Below are positions 45,150 to 53,254 of a DNA stretch of 64,000 nt, piece after piece. The stretch lies in the NCBI GenBank assembly GCA_000433035.1, contig FR890813.1:13185-77184 (forward strand), written 5' to 3'. Both the position numbers and the translations under genes were made by a program. Position 1 is the stretch's first letter. Every line of letters starts with the position of its first letter. The notes beneath the pieces were generated by a model, which saw only the letters and a list, made by a program, of their open reading frames with translations, had not been told where the DNA came from and did not search any database. Source of the DNA: Staphylococcus sp. CAG:324. Lineage in GTDB: Bacteria > Bacillota_I > Bacilli_A > ML615J-28 > CAG-313.

Positions 45150-46304
45150 TTATAAATATTTTTTTAAGGCTTCAACTTTATCTAATTTTTCCCATGGTAA
45201 ATCCAAATCATTTCGACCAAAATGACCATAGGTTGAAGTTTGGCGATAAATTGGTCTTTTTAAATCCAAATGTTGAATTATACCCTTTGGTGTTAAATCA
45301 AAATTACTTTTAACAATATGAATTAAAGTACTCTCACTGTATTTAGATGTACCAAAAGTTTCTATACAGATGGAAGTTGGCTCTGCAATACCAATAGCAT
45401 AAGATAATTGTATTTGCAATCTATCTGCAAACCCTGCCGCAACCATATTCTTAGCCACATATCTTGCCATATATGATGCACTTCGATCTACTTTAGTAGG
45501 ATCTTTGCCACTAAAAGAACCACCACCATGAGGTGCATACCCACCATAAGTATCAACAATAATTTTGCGACCAGTCAAACCCGAATCACCTTTAGGACCA
45601 CCAATTACAAACCTTCCGGTCGGATTAACATATATTTTCGTATCCTTATCTATCAACATTTTAGGAATAACAGGAGTTATTACCTCCTCAATTATAAGGT
45701 TACGCAAAGTACTCTGTGATACTTCCTCATCATGTTGAGTAGACACAACAATGGTATCTATTCTTAAAACATTCCCGTCATCATCATACTCCACAGATAC
45801 TTGTGTTTTACCATCAGGACGTAATTCCTTATGACTGCCATTTTTTCTGATTTCAGCAAGACGTCTAGCAAGTTTATGAGCTAATACAATTGGCATCGGC
45901 ATCAATTCTTCAGTTTCTTTACATGCATAACCGAACATCATTCCTTGATCTCCTGCACCATCAACATCAACACCTAATGCAATATCTGGTGATTGTTCTT
46001 TTAATGATACTAATACCGCTAGATTTTCACTATCAAAACCAAATTTACCACGATTATAACCAATTTCTTCAACAGTATGACGAACAATTTTTTGAACATC
46101 ACAATATCCTTCTGTTGTTATTTCACCCATCACTAAGACTAAACCTGTCGTTGCACATACTTCACACGCTACTCTTGAATTTGGATCTTGAGATAAAATA
46201 TCGTCTAAAATAGCATCACTGATTTGATCACAAATTTTATCTGGATGCCCTTCGGTCACAGATTCAGATGTAAAAATTCTTCTATTTATTTTTTTATTTT
46301 CCAT
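45150..46304 (-). CDS. metK: S-adenosylmethionine synthase
   Basis: A 384-residue enzyme making SAM from methionine and [23 protein letters not shown] at the N-terminus, the hexapeptide-type [12 protein letters not shown], and the P-loop-like [19 protein letters not shown] are all intact. It is followed 15 bases later by the GH4 gene, an unusual downstream partner. It has its own promoter, and the leader is too short for a SAM riboswitch. Confidence 0.97.
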   Translation of the reverse strand: MENKKINRRIFTSESVTEGHPDKICDQISDAILDDILSQDPNSRVACEVCATTGLVLVMGEITTEGYCDVQKIVRHTVEEIGYNRGKFGFDSENLAVLVSLKEQSPDIALGVDVDGAGDQGMMFGYACKETEELMPMPIVLAHKLARRLAEIRKNGSHKELRPDGKTQVSVEYDDDGNVLRIDTIVVSTQHDEEVSQSTLRNLIIEEVITPVIPKMLIDKDTKIYVNPTGRFVIGGPKGDSGLTGRKIIVDTYGGYAPHGGGSFSGKDPTKVDRSASYMARYVAKNMVAAGFADRLQIQLSYAIGIAEPTSICIETFGTSKYSESTLIHIVKSNFDLTPKGIIQHLDLKRPIYRQTSTYGHFGRNDLDLPWEKLDKVEALKKYL

Positions 46305-46336
46305 ATTTCACCAAATCTTTCTTTTTTATCATTGTT

Positions 46337-46365
46337 ATTATATAATAAGATAGTTATTTTTGCAA
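46337..46365 (-). promoter_or_regulatory. Promoter of metK operon
   Basis: On the minus strand TTGCAA (46365-46360), a 17-base spacer and TATAAT (46342-46337), just after the end of the pseudouridine synthase gene. Confidence 0.7.
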
Positions 46366-46371
46366 GCAACA

Positions 46372-47025
46372 TTATTTTAAAAATTGATCCCACAATTCAC
46401 TTGTTGGAATTTTATTAAATATTAACCTATTATTGGTAATTGGATGATAAAAAGATATCTCATAAGCATATAACATCAATTGATTGTAATGACTACCACC
46501 ATATAGAACATCACCTACTAAAGGGTGTTGCCGATGAGAAAATTGTACTCTTATTTGATGATGTCTTCCTGTAATAAGATTAATATCCAAAAGTGTTTTA
46601 TTATTTAATATTTTAATTACACTATATTCTAATATTGCTAATTTTCCATTTTTACTATTTCCAATATAAGATTTTACTTCTTTTTCATCTTTAATTAAAT
46701 AATTTTTAAGAATATCTCCTTTTTCAATTATACCATCTACTATTGCATAATACTTTTTAGAAAAGTCTTTTTTAACAATTTGCTCATTTAATCTTCTAGC
46801 AGCTTTTGATGTTTTTGCAAATACCATTACTCCTCCTGTCATTCGATCTAACCTATGCACAAGTCCTAAATAAACATTACCTGGTTTATTATATTTATCT
46901 TTTATATAATATTTTAAAAGTGTAAGCATATCCGCATCTTTCGTTTGATCTTCTTGGGATAAAATCCCTGCTGGTTTAATTGCTACAATTAAATGATTAT
47001 CTTCATATAAGATTTCTAAACTCAT
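46372..47025 (-). CDS. RluA family pseudouridine synthase
   Basis: A 217-residue RNA pseudouridine synthase. The catalytic Asp lies in GLVHRLDRMTGGVMVFAKT near residue 61, with the family start ILYEDNHLIVAIKPAG. RHHQIRVQFSHRQHPLVGD is the conserved C-terminal motif. It lacks an N-terminal S4 domain, as in short members of the family acting on tRNA or rRNA. Target site unknown. It diverges from the HTH protein gene. Confidence 0.92.
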   Translation of the reverse strand: MSLEILYEDNHLIVAIKPAGILSQEDQTKDADMLTLLKYYIKDKYNKPGNVYLGLVHRLDRMTGGVMVFAKTSKAARRLNEQIVKKDFSKKYYAIVDGIIEKGDILKNYLIKDEKEVKSYIGNSKNGKLAILEYSVIKILNNKTLLDINLITGRHHQIRVQFSHRQHPLVGDVLYGGSHYNQLMLYAYEISFYHPITNNRLIFNKIPTSELWDQFLK

Positions 47026-47121
47026 ATTCTCACCTATTTTATTATATCATTTTTTATAGTTTTTTGCAAAGATAAAACCTTTTGCCATATAAATTTTTCC
47101 TATTTAAACAATTCAAATTAT

Positions 47122-47150
47122 TTGATAATTATTACTTAATATGTTATAAT
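47122..47150 (+). promoter_or_regulatory. Promoter of the HTH protein gene
   Basis: TTGATA at 47122-47127, a 17-base spacer and TATAAT at 47145-47150. Confidence 0.65.
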
Positions 47151-47173
47151 AAAAATATGAAAGGAGAGTTAAT

Positions 47174-47755
47174 ATGGCAGAACAAGAAACTCAAAATATA
47201 CCAACTGCTCAAGAACTACCTATAGAAGAACAAAGTGAACAAAGCAATCCACTGGCTTTTCTTGATGAAAAACCAAAAAAGAAACTATCAAAAGGCGAAA
47301 GAAAAAAACTTAGAGTGATTAAAAAATTATTACTTGGTGAAATTAATGGTACTGAGGCTGCAAAAAAACTTGGTATTACAACAAGACAAGTTAGAAATTT
47401 AAAACGCCAAGTATTAAATGAAGGTACTGAAGGAGTTGTTCATAAAAATAAAAACTACAAACCATATAATACTTATGATACAGAAGTGAGTACTTTTATT
47501 TGTAAATTATACCGAAGAGAATATCGTGGTACAAATTTTAGTGAATTTGCTAGAATATGTCAAGAACAATATGGAGTTGAAGCATCACGCAGTACTATTT
47601 ATAATTTTTTAAGAAGAGGACGAATTCGCTCTCCCCAAAGAAAAACAAAAAAGAAAAAAGTTAATGAAGTTGTTACTTCTAATACCAAAACTAAAACTAT
47701 TTCAAGAAAGAATTCTTCTACCACTAAAAAAAGCCTAGAAAACTCTAAATCTTAA
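47174..47755 (+). CDS. Stand-alone helix-turn-helix protein resembling a transposase DNA-binding region
   Basis: A 193-residue protein. An acidic N-terminus (1-40) leads to a first HTH, ERKKLRVIKKLLLGEINGTEAAKKLGITTRQVRNLKRQV (split here by function only), near residues 50-90. A second HTH-like region follows, TNFSEFARICQEQYGVEASRSTIYNFLRRGRI, near 125-160. The pair resembles the two N-terminal DNA-binding domains of ISNCY/IS481-like transposases, with their SPQRK junction. The DDE catalytic domain that should follow is replaced by a Lys/Ser/Thr-rich tail. An intact promoter, AAGGAGA site and terminator suggest a maintained gene rather than a fragment. Likely a domesticated DNA-binding protein. 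Confidence 0.72.
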   Translation: MAEQETQNIPTAQELPIEEQSEQSNPLAFLDEKPKKKLSKGERKKLRVIKKLLLGEINGTEAAKKLGITTRQVRNLKRQVLNEGTEGVVHKNKNYKPYNTYDTEVSTFICKLYRREYRGTNFSEFARICQEQYGVEASRSTIYNFLRRGRIRSPQRKTKKKKVNEVVTSNTKTKTISRKNSSTTKKSLENSKS

Positions 47756-47769
47756 TTTAGAGTTTTTTT
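47740..47769 (+). terminator. Terminator of the HTH protein gene
   Basis: AAACTCTAAA (47740-47749) pairs perfectly with TTTAGAGTTT (47756-47765), followed by T. The stop codon lies in the loop. Confidence 0.75.
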
Positions 47770-47783
47770 AAAAAGGAGTTATG

Positions 47784-48836
47784 ATGAGAAAGACAAAAGA
47801 AATTAAAATTGGTCATATTACTATTGGTAACAATCATCCTGTAATTATTCAATCAATGACTAATACCAAGACGAAAGATATCCAATCAACAGTCGAACAA
47901 ATTCATGCCTTAGATAAGTTAGGTGCTCAAATTGTACGAGTTAGCGTTGTTGATGAGGAAGATGCTATTGCAATTACTGAAATTAAAAAATACATAAATC
48001 TACCAATTGTCGCAGATATTCATTTTAGTTATAAACTTGCCATTAAAGCCATTGAAGCAGGCGCTGATAAGATAAGGATCAATCCTGGAAACATTGGTAA
48101 TATTGACGAAATTAAAAAGATAGTTGAGAAATGTAAAGAAAAGAACATTCCTATTAGGGTTGGTATCAATTCTGGTTCTTTAGAAAAAAACTTATATGAA
48201 AAATATCATGGTGTAACAGCTGAAGCACTTTTGGAAAGTATGGAAAAATATATTTTACTATTGGAATCGTTTAACTTTTATAATATAGTTTTAAGCATTA
48301 AAGCAACTGATTTACAAACAACAATTGAAGCAAATCGTTTACTTGCAAAAAGATTTACTTACCCAATTCATATTGGTCTTACAGAAGCAGGAACAGTAAA
48401 TAGTGGAACGATTAGATCAAGTTATGTTTTAGGAACTTTATTAAATGAAGGTATTGGAGAAACGATTAGAGTATCTTTAACAGGCAATCCCCTTAATGAA
48501 ATAATTGTGGCCAAAGAAATTTTGTCAATGTTTCATTTATATCAAAAACCAACTCTTATCAGTTGCCCTACATGTGGTAGAACAGCATATAATATGGAAC
48601 CTATTGTTACGGAAATTGAACATTTTTTGAATGAATTGAACGTCGATATTAAAGTTGCTATTATGGGATGTGCCGTTAATGGACCAGGGGAGGCTAGAGA
48701 TGCTGATATTGGAATTGCTGGAGGAAAAAATGAAGCTGTATTATTTAAAAAAGGTGTTATCATTAAAAAAATACCCGAAAATATGATAGTTGATGAATTA
48801 AAAAACGCCATTTTAGATATAATGAATAAAAAATAG
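47784..48836 (+). CDS. ispG: 4-hydroxy-3-methylbut-2-en-1-yl diphosphate synthase (flavodoxin)
   Basis: A 350-residue iron-sulfur enzyme of the MEP isoprenoid pathway. The TIM barrel opens with VIIQSMTNTKTKDI, then VADIHFSYKLAIKAIEAGADKIRINPGNIG. The iron-sulfur domain holds CPTCGRTAYN near 260 and MGCAVNGPGEARDADIGIAGG near 296, giving the three cluster cysteines. Two ATGs are adjacent at 47781 and 47784; AAGGAG fits the second better. Its presence indicates MEP rather than mevalonate synthesis. No other MEP gene is in the window. Confidence 0.96.
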   Translation: MRKTKEIKIGHITIGNNHPVIIQSMTNTKTKDIQSTVEQIHALDKLGAQIVRVSVVDEEDAIAITEIKKYINLPIVADIHFSYKLAIKAIEAGADKIRINPGNIGNIDEIKKIVEKCKEKNIPIRVGINSGSLEKNLYEKYHGVTAEALLESMEKYILLLESFNFYNIVLSIKATDLQTTIEANRLLAKRFTYPIHIGLTEAGTVNSGTIRSSYVLGTLLNEGIGETIRVSLTGNPLNEIIVAKEILSMFHLYQKPTLISCPTCGRTAYNMEPIVTEIEHFLNELNVDIKVAIMGCAVNGPGEARDADIGIAGGKNEAVLFKKGVIIKKIPENMIVDELKNAILDIMNKK

Positions 48837-48870
48837 TATGGAAAAACTAGTTTTCCCATACTATTTTATT
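48832..48870. terminator. Bidirectional terminator between ispG and nfo
   Basis: AATAGTATGG (48832-48841) pairs perfectly with CCATACTATT (48856-48865), with inner complementarity and flanking T and A runs. Confidence 0.8.
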
Positions 48871-48871
48871 T

Positions 48872-49777
48872 TTATACAGCATATTGTTTAATTTTATCAA
48901 TTAATTCACTATCAAATTTACCATTTTGAATCATTTCAATTTCATATTTATATGGCGGATATGATAAATTTTTATTAACCTCAACATATGGAGTTTCTAA
49001 AATTTTAGGAATCTTTTCAAAACGATGATCATTGCATATCTTATTTATGGTATCAAAACCAAGATAGCCAAAACCAATATTTTCATGCCGATCTTTATGA
49101 GAACCTCTAGCATTTTTTGAATCGTTAATATGAATTACTTTTAAATAATGGATACCAATTACTTCTTCAAATTTATTTATGACACCTTCATAATCATTCA
49201 CTATATCATAGCCACTATCATGAATATGACACGTATCTAAACATACACCTATCCTATTTTTATTATCAATGCCATCTATTATTGTTTTTATTTCTTCAAA
49301 AGTTTTACCACATTCAGTTCCTTTGCCAGCCATCGTTTCAATAGCTATGACACTTTTACAATCTTTGGTCAAATCTAATATCTGATTAATGCCATTTGAT
49401 ATTCTTTTTAATCCCATTTCAGTACCGACCCCCATATGAGCACCAGGATGTAAAACTAGATATTTAGCGCCAATTCTATCTACACCACGCAATTCTTTGG
49501 CAATAAAACTAATTGCAAAATTAAATTTATCATCATCCATCTGAGCAAGATTTACAATATAAGGGGCATGAACAATAATATCTTCACCATTTATTCCAAA
49601 TTCCTTTGCAAGAGCGATTGCCTGTGGGGCATTTTGATTTTCAATTGGTTTTCTAAAAGTATTTTGTGGAGCTCCCAAATAGACCATCAAACAATTTCCC
49701 CCATAAGAAAGGATTTCCTCAACACTACCAATTAGCATTTTTGAACCATTATTAGAAACATGTGAACCAATTTTCAT
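48872..49777 (-). CDS. nfo: Deoxyribonuclease IV (AP endonuclease, Nfo)
   Basis: A 301-residue TIM-barrel enzyme that cuts DNA 5' to abasic sites using three zinc ions. Metal motifs appear in order: VHAPYIVNLAQ, LHPGAHMGVG, AIETMAGKGTE, CLDTCHIHDSGYD, and HINDSKNARGSHKDRHENIGFG. Start overlaps the helicase stop by one base. Last gene of the rsmE-mtaB-cshB-nfo operon. Confidence 0.95.
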   Translation of the reverse strand: MKIGSHVSNNGSKMLIGSVEEILSYGGNCLMVYLGAPQNTFRKPIENQNAPQAIALAKEFGINGEDIIVHAPYIVNLAQMDDDKFNFAISFIAKELRGVDRIGAKYLVLHPGAHMGVGTEMGLKRISNGINQILDLTKDCKSVIAIETMAGKGTECGKTFEEIKTIIDGIDNKNRIGVCLDTCHIHDSGYDIVNDYEGVINKFEEVIGIHYLKVIHINDSKNARGSHKDRHENIGFGYLGFDTINKICNDHRFEKIPKILETPYVEVNKNLSYPPYKYEIEMIQNGKFDSELIDKIKQYAV

Positions 49778-51114
49778 TATTTTCCTCTTTCCGCCTTAGC
49801 TTTTTTTCTATATATTTCATTAATATGTTCTTTTTTTATTTTTTTTATCTTTTTGTTAATTTCTTCCAGTCTTTTTTTCCGATATCCTGGTTTTACTTTT
49901 TTTGGCATTTTAGTACTACTATGCACTTGATTTTCAATTGTTTTAATAAATCCTTTTTCTTTTTTAACAAAAAAATTGGTTTCTACAATCTCATTATTTT
50001 GAATCTTAACAAATTTAGGTTTGAGACCTTTATTTTGTAAATTTTTAATGTAATCGTCATCCTCATAGGCATAAAGAGAATATGCATACCCTGTATTATT
50101 ATATCTTGCTGTACGACCTGTACGATGAATATAAAATTCAATGTCATTTGGTAAATCAAAATTAATTATATGACTAACACCTTTTATATCAATTCCCCTA
50201 GCAGCTATGTCACTTGCTACTATATATTGATATTCTAAAGCATTTATTCTTTTTAACATTTGTTTACGAATTCTATCTTCCATTGCGCCATGTAATTTGC
50301 CAATTTTAAAGCCTTCTTTTGAAAGAAGCATTGCAATTTTTTCTACTTGTTCTTTGGTATTAACAAAAACGATTGCTAAAAAAGGATGAATAATATGAAG
50401 TAGTTGTAACAATACTTTTTCCTTATCTTTTGCTTTACATTGCAACATTAGATGTTCAATATTAGCAGTAGTTAAATTTTTCTCCTTTATGACAATGGTT
50501 TTAACATTTTCTAAATATTTATTTAAAAAATGTCTAAGTCCTTTAGGAATTGTAGCACTAAAAATCAAAAATTGCGGTTTACCCTGAACTTTAGCCATAA
50601 TTTTATCAACCTCAATCAATTCCTTTTCCTCAAATATCATATCAGCCTCGTCTATTACAACCGTTTGAGCATTATGTATTTTCAAAACATTAGCATCTAT
50701 AACCAAATCCATTAATCTTCCAATTGTACCGATAACAATATGAGGTTGTTTTTTTTCATATTTTTTGATTTCTACTTCTCTATCCATTCCTCCAATTACT
50801 TTTGCGACTTCTATTTCTTTCTCACTAAATTGTGTAAGTTCTATACAAACTTTATATAATTGTGTAGCCAATTCTCTTGTAGGAGAAACAATGACAACTT
50901 GTACATCCTTTTTTTCCTCATCAATATTTTGTAATATAGGAATCAAAAAAGCATGGGTTTTTCCACTTCCGGTAGCACTTTCAACCATCAAACTTTCACC
51001 ACAAAGAGCAGAAGGAATAACCATCTCTTGAACTGGTGTGGGATTTTTAAAATGAATAAAATTCAATGCTTTATATAAATATGGTTTTAAATGATAATCT
51101 TTAAATTCATTCAT
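49777..51114 (-). CDS. cshB: DEAD-box RNA helicase (CshB-like)
   Basis: A 445-residue RNA helicase. The Q motif FKNPTPVQEMVIP, Walker A SATGSGKTHAF, PTREL, the box VIDEADMIFE, and SAT in LIFSATIPKG form the first domain. IASDIAARGIDIKGV and YIHRTGRTAR are in the second. The basic C-terminal tail (KKVKPGYRKKRLEEINKKIK and beyond) fits CshB-type cold-shock helicases that act in ribosome assembly and mRNA decay. Start overlaps the mtaB stop. Confidence 0.92.
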   Translation of the reverse strand: MNEFKDYHLKPYLYKALNFIHFKNPTPVQEMVIPSALCGESLMVESATGSGKTHAFLIPILQNIDEEKKDVQVVIVSPTRELATQLYKVCIELTQFSEKEIEVAKVIGGMDREVEIKKYEKKQPHIVIGTIGRLMDLVIDANVLKIHNAQTVVIDEADMIFEEKELIEVDKIMAKVQGKPQFLIFSATIPKGLRHFLNKYLENVKTIVIKEKNLTTANIEHLMLQCKAKDKEKVLLQLLHIIHPFLAIVFVNTKEQVEKIAMLLSKEGFKIGKLHGAMEDRIRKQMLKRINALEYQYIVASDIAARGIDIKGVSHIINFDLPNDIEFYIHRTGRTARYNNTGYAYSLYAYEDDDYIKNLQNKGLKPKFVKIQNNEIVETNFFVKKEKGFIKTIENQVHSSTKMPKKVKPGYRKKRLEEINKKIKKIKKEHINEIYRKKAKAERGK

Positions 51115-52412
51115 TATATTTCTCCTTCTATTCTAGCATATAATTTACCTTTTTCAAAATGAGTTATCAAACATTTTTTAACTTCATTAATAATATTGGG
51201 ATTTCCATTTGTACAGTAGATTTCTAGATAATTACTCGTATGTCCAACAAAACAAACACCTTTTTGTTGTTCAAATAACACTTCTACAATTTGACCAATA
51301 AATTTCTTTTGATATGATTCCCTCATATCTTTTGCAATCAGTGTTAATTTTTTAGCGCGTTCTTTAATAATTGAATTATCCAAATGACCACACATTTCAT
51401 CAGCCTTTGTCCCTTTTCTTCTAGAATAGGGAAATATATGCATATTAGCAAAATTCATCTCTTTTATAAATGCTAATGAATCCTTAAATTCATCTTCTGT
51501 TTCACCAACAAATCCCGCTAAACAATCAGTCGTAATTGCAATATTGGGAAAATTATTTCTAATTTTCACAATTAAATTGCGATAGTCAGATGTCAAATAC
51601 TTTCTTCTCATCCTCACTAAAGTCTGATCATTACCACCTTGAAGAGGAATATGCAGATGATTTGCTATTCGGTATTGATACTTTTTCATTATAGCTAAAA
51701 GTTCATCTGATACTTCCATTAATTCAATTGAAGATAACCTCAATCGCCACAAATTAGTCTTTGTCATTATTAATTCAATTAATTTTGCTAAATTAATATT
51801 TCCTAAATCTTTACCATAAGTACCCGTATTAATACCTGCTATAATTACTTCTTTGGTTCCAAACATTACCAATTGCTCAATTTCAGCAATCACGTCTTCA
51901 GGTTTTCGGCTTTTAATTTTTCCTCTTGCATAAGGAATTAAACAATAACTACAAAAATTCTCACAACCATCTTGAATTTTAACAAATCCTCTAGTATGAG
52001 TAGTCAATTTACTTAATTTCATTTCCTCATATGTACTGAAATGATTCAAATCAATAACGTAATTTATTTTATGCTTGTTAATTATATATTCATTAACTAA
52101 ATCATATATTTTTAATCTATCCCCTGTTCCAATTGTTATTTCAGCTAATTTTTCAGCATCATTTGGATGAGTTTGTGCAAAACAACCCATTGCCACAACT
52201 ATTGCCTTAGGATTATTTCGCTTGGCTTGACGAATCATTTGTCTGCTTTTTTGATCAGAAGTTGCTGTAACCGTACATGTATTAATAATGACAACATCTA
52301 CATTATTACTATCTTTTTTATATTGCCAACCTTTATTTTCTAAATATGCAATGATTGATTCTGTTTCATATAAATTTACTTTACAACCTAAAGTAATTGT
52401 TAAAAAATCCAT
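51114..52412 (-). CDS. mtaB: tRNA ms2t6A37 methylthiotransferase (MtaB type)
   Basis: A 432-residue radical-SAM enzyme that adds a methylthio group to t6A at position 37 of tRNAs reading ANN codons. The N-terminal MTTase domain starts MDFLTITLGCKVNLYETE with cluster cysteines at GCKVN, NTCTV and MGCF. The radical-SAM triad is CENFCSYC near residue 150. A C-terminal TRAM-like domain ends the protein. The ATG at 52412 follows GGAGGAATAAA. MtaB, rather than MiaB, is suggested by LGCKVN and the operon with rsmE, as in B. subtilis. Confidence 0.92.
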   Translation of the reverse strand: MDFLTITLGCKVNLYETESIIAYLENKGWQYKKDSNNVDVVIINTCTVTATSDQKSRQMIRQAKRNNPKAIVVAMGCFAQTHPNDAEKLAEITIGTGDRLKIYDLVNEYIINKHKINYVIDLNHFSTYEEMKLSKLTTHTRGFVKIQDGCENFCSYCLIPYARGKIKSRKPEDVIAEIEQLVMFGTKEVIIAGINTGTYGKDLGNINLAKLIELIMTKTNLWRLRLSSIELMEVSDELLAIMKKYQYRIANHLHIPLQGGNDQTLVRMRRKYLTSDYRNLIVKIRNNFPNIAITTDCLAGFVGETEDEFKDSLAFIKEMNFANMHIFPYSRRKGTKADEMCGHLDNSIIKERAKKLTLIAKDMRESYQKKFIGQIVEVLFEQQKGVCFVGHTSNYLEIYCTNGNPNIINEVKKCLITHFEKGKLYARIEGEI

Positions 52413-52413
52413 T

Positions 52414-53145
52414 TTATTCCTCCAACTCATAAGAAATTGCAGAAAGAATATATGTTGGTGCTACCTCGGTTCTTAAAATTCTTGGTCCTAAACTTACAGC
52501 AATAAAATTATTTTCATTTAGGATTTTAGCCTCTTTATCGCTTATTCCACCTTCTGGTCCAACTAAAATAATGACTTTACTATAACTTCTATTTGAGAAT
52601 ACCTCTTTTAAGGTTTTGGTATTCATATGATTTTCATAGGCATATAAACATAAATCATAGTTATTTTTTAAATAAATCATATCAATAAAATCAATTGGAT
52701 ATTTTACCTTAAGTATTTTACTTCGATGACTTTGTTCAGCAGCCTCTTTAGCAATTTTATTCATTCTTTCTATTTTTTTATCAATTTTTTCGCTATTTAT
52801 TTTCACATTACACCTATCCATTTGAATAGGTATATAATATAATGCACCCATTTGCGTTATCTTATCTATTACTTCTTCCATTTTCTCTTTACGTATAATT
52901 CCTTGTGCTATTGTTATCTCAATTGGCAATTCTTTTTTTTCTTCTACTTCTTCTAAAATTTTTAAGTAAACACTATCACTAGTAATTTCCTTAATTGAAC
53001 AAAGCCATGATTTATCTTCATTGCAAATTATAACATTGTCACTACACTTCATCCGCATCACTTTAGTAATATGAAAATAGTCATCCCCCATTATTTTAAC
53101 AATATCATTTATAATAGCTTCATTTTTAACAAAATATCGTTGCAA
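52414..53145 (-). CDS. rsmE: 16S rRNA m3U1498 methyltransferase
   Basis: A 243-residue SPOUT methyltransferase. The N-terminal PUA-like domain begins with the usual QRYFV. The knot is ILVGPEGGISDKEA near residue 195 and SLGPRILRTEVAPTYILSAI at the end. The frame remains open to a TTG at 53196, but that codon overlaps the -35 box. The TTG at 53145 has GGTGA upstream and gives the normal family start, so it is chosen. First gene of an operon with mtaB, cshB and nfo. Confidence 0.93.
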   Translation of the reverse strand: MQRYFVKNEAIINDIVKIMGDDYFHITKVMRMKCSDNVIICNEDKSWLCSIKEITSDSVYLKILEEVEEKKELPIEITIAQGIIRKEKMEEVIDKITQMGALYYIPIQMDRCNVKINSEKIDKKIERMNKIAKEAAEQSHRSKILKVKYPIDFIDMIYLKNNYDLCLYAYENHMNTKTLKEVFSNRSYSKVIILVGPEGGISDKEAKILNENNFIAVSLGPRILRTEVAPTYILSAISYELEE

Positions 53146-53167
53146 TCTATCACCGCTTTCTTTAATA

Positions 53168-53196
53168 ATTATATCAAATTTTAGGTTTTTTTGCAA
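53168..53196 (-). promoter_or_regulatory. Promoter of the rsmE-mtaB-cshB-nfo operon
   Basis: On the minus strand TTGCAA (53196-53191), a 17-base spacer and TATAAT (53173-53168), about 22 bases before the TTG start. Confidence 0.7.
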
Positions 53197-53210
53197 GTGA
53201 AAGTAATAAA

Positions 53211-53247
53211 CATAAAAAAGAGCAATTTGAATAACTCAAATCGCTCA
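53211..53247 (-). terminator. Terminator of the large surface amidase gene
   Basis: GAGCAATTTGA (53220-53230) pairs with TCAAATCGCTC (53236-53246) through one G-T pair, five-base loop; minus-strand run of six T follows. Confidence 0.8.
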
Positions 53248-53254
53248 ATTTTTA

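Noticed and set aside
46305..46371. SAM riboswitch before metK
   Set aside because: The leader after the promoter is under 40 bases and shows no riboswitch stems.
53146..53196. N-terminal extension of RsmE to the TTG at 53196
   Set aside because: That codon overlaps the -35 box, and the later TTG gives the family start QRYFV with a ribosome site.
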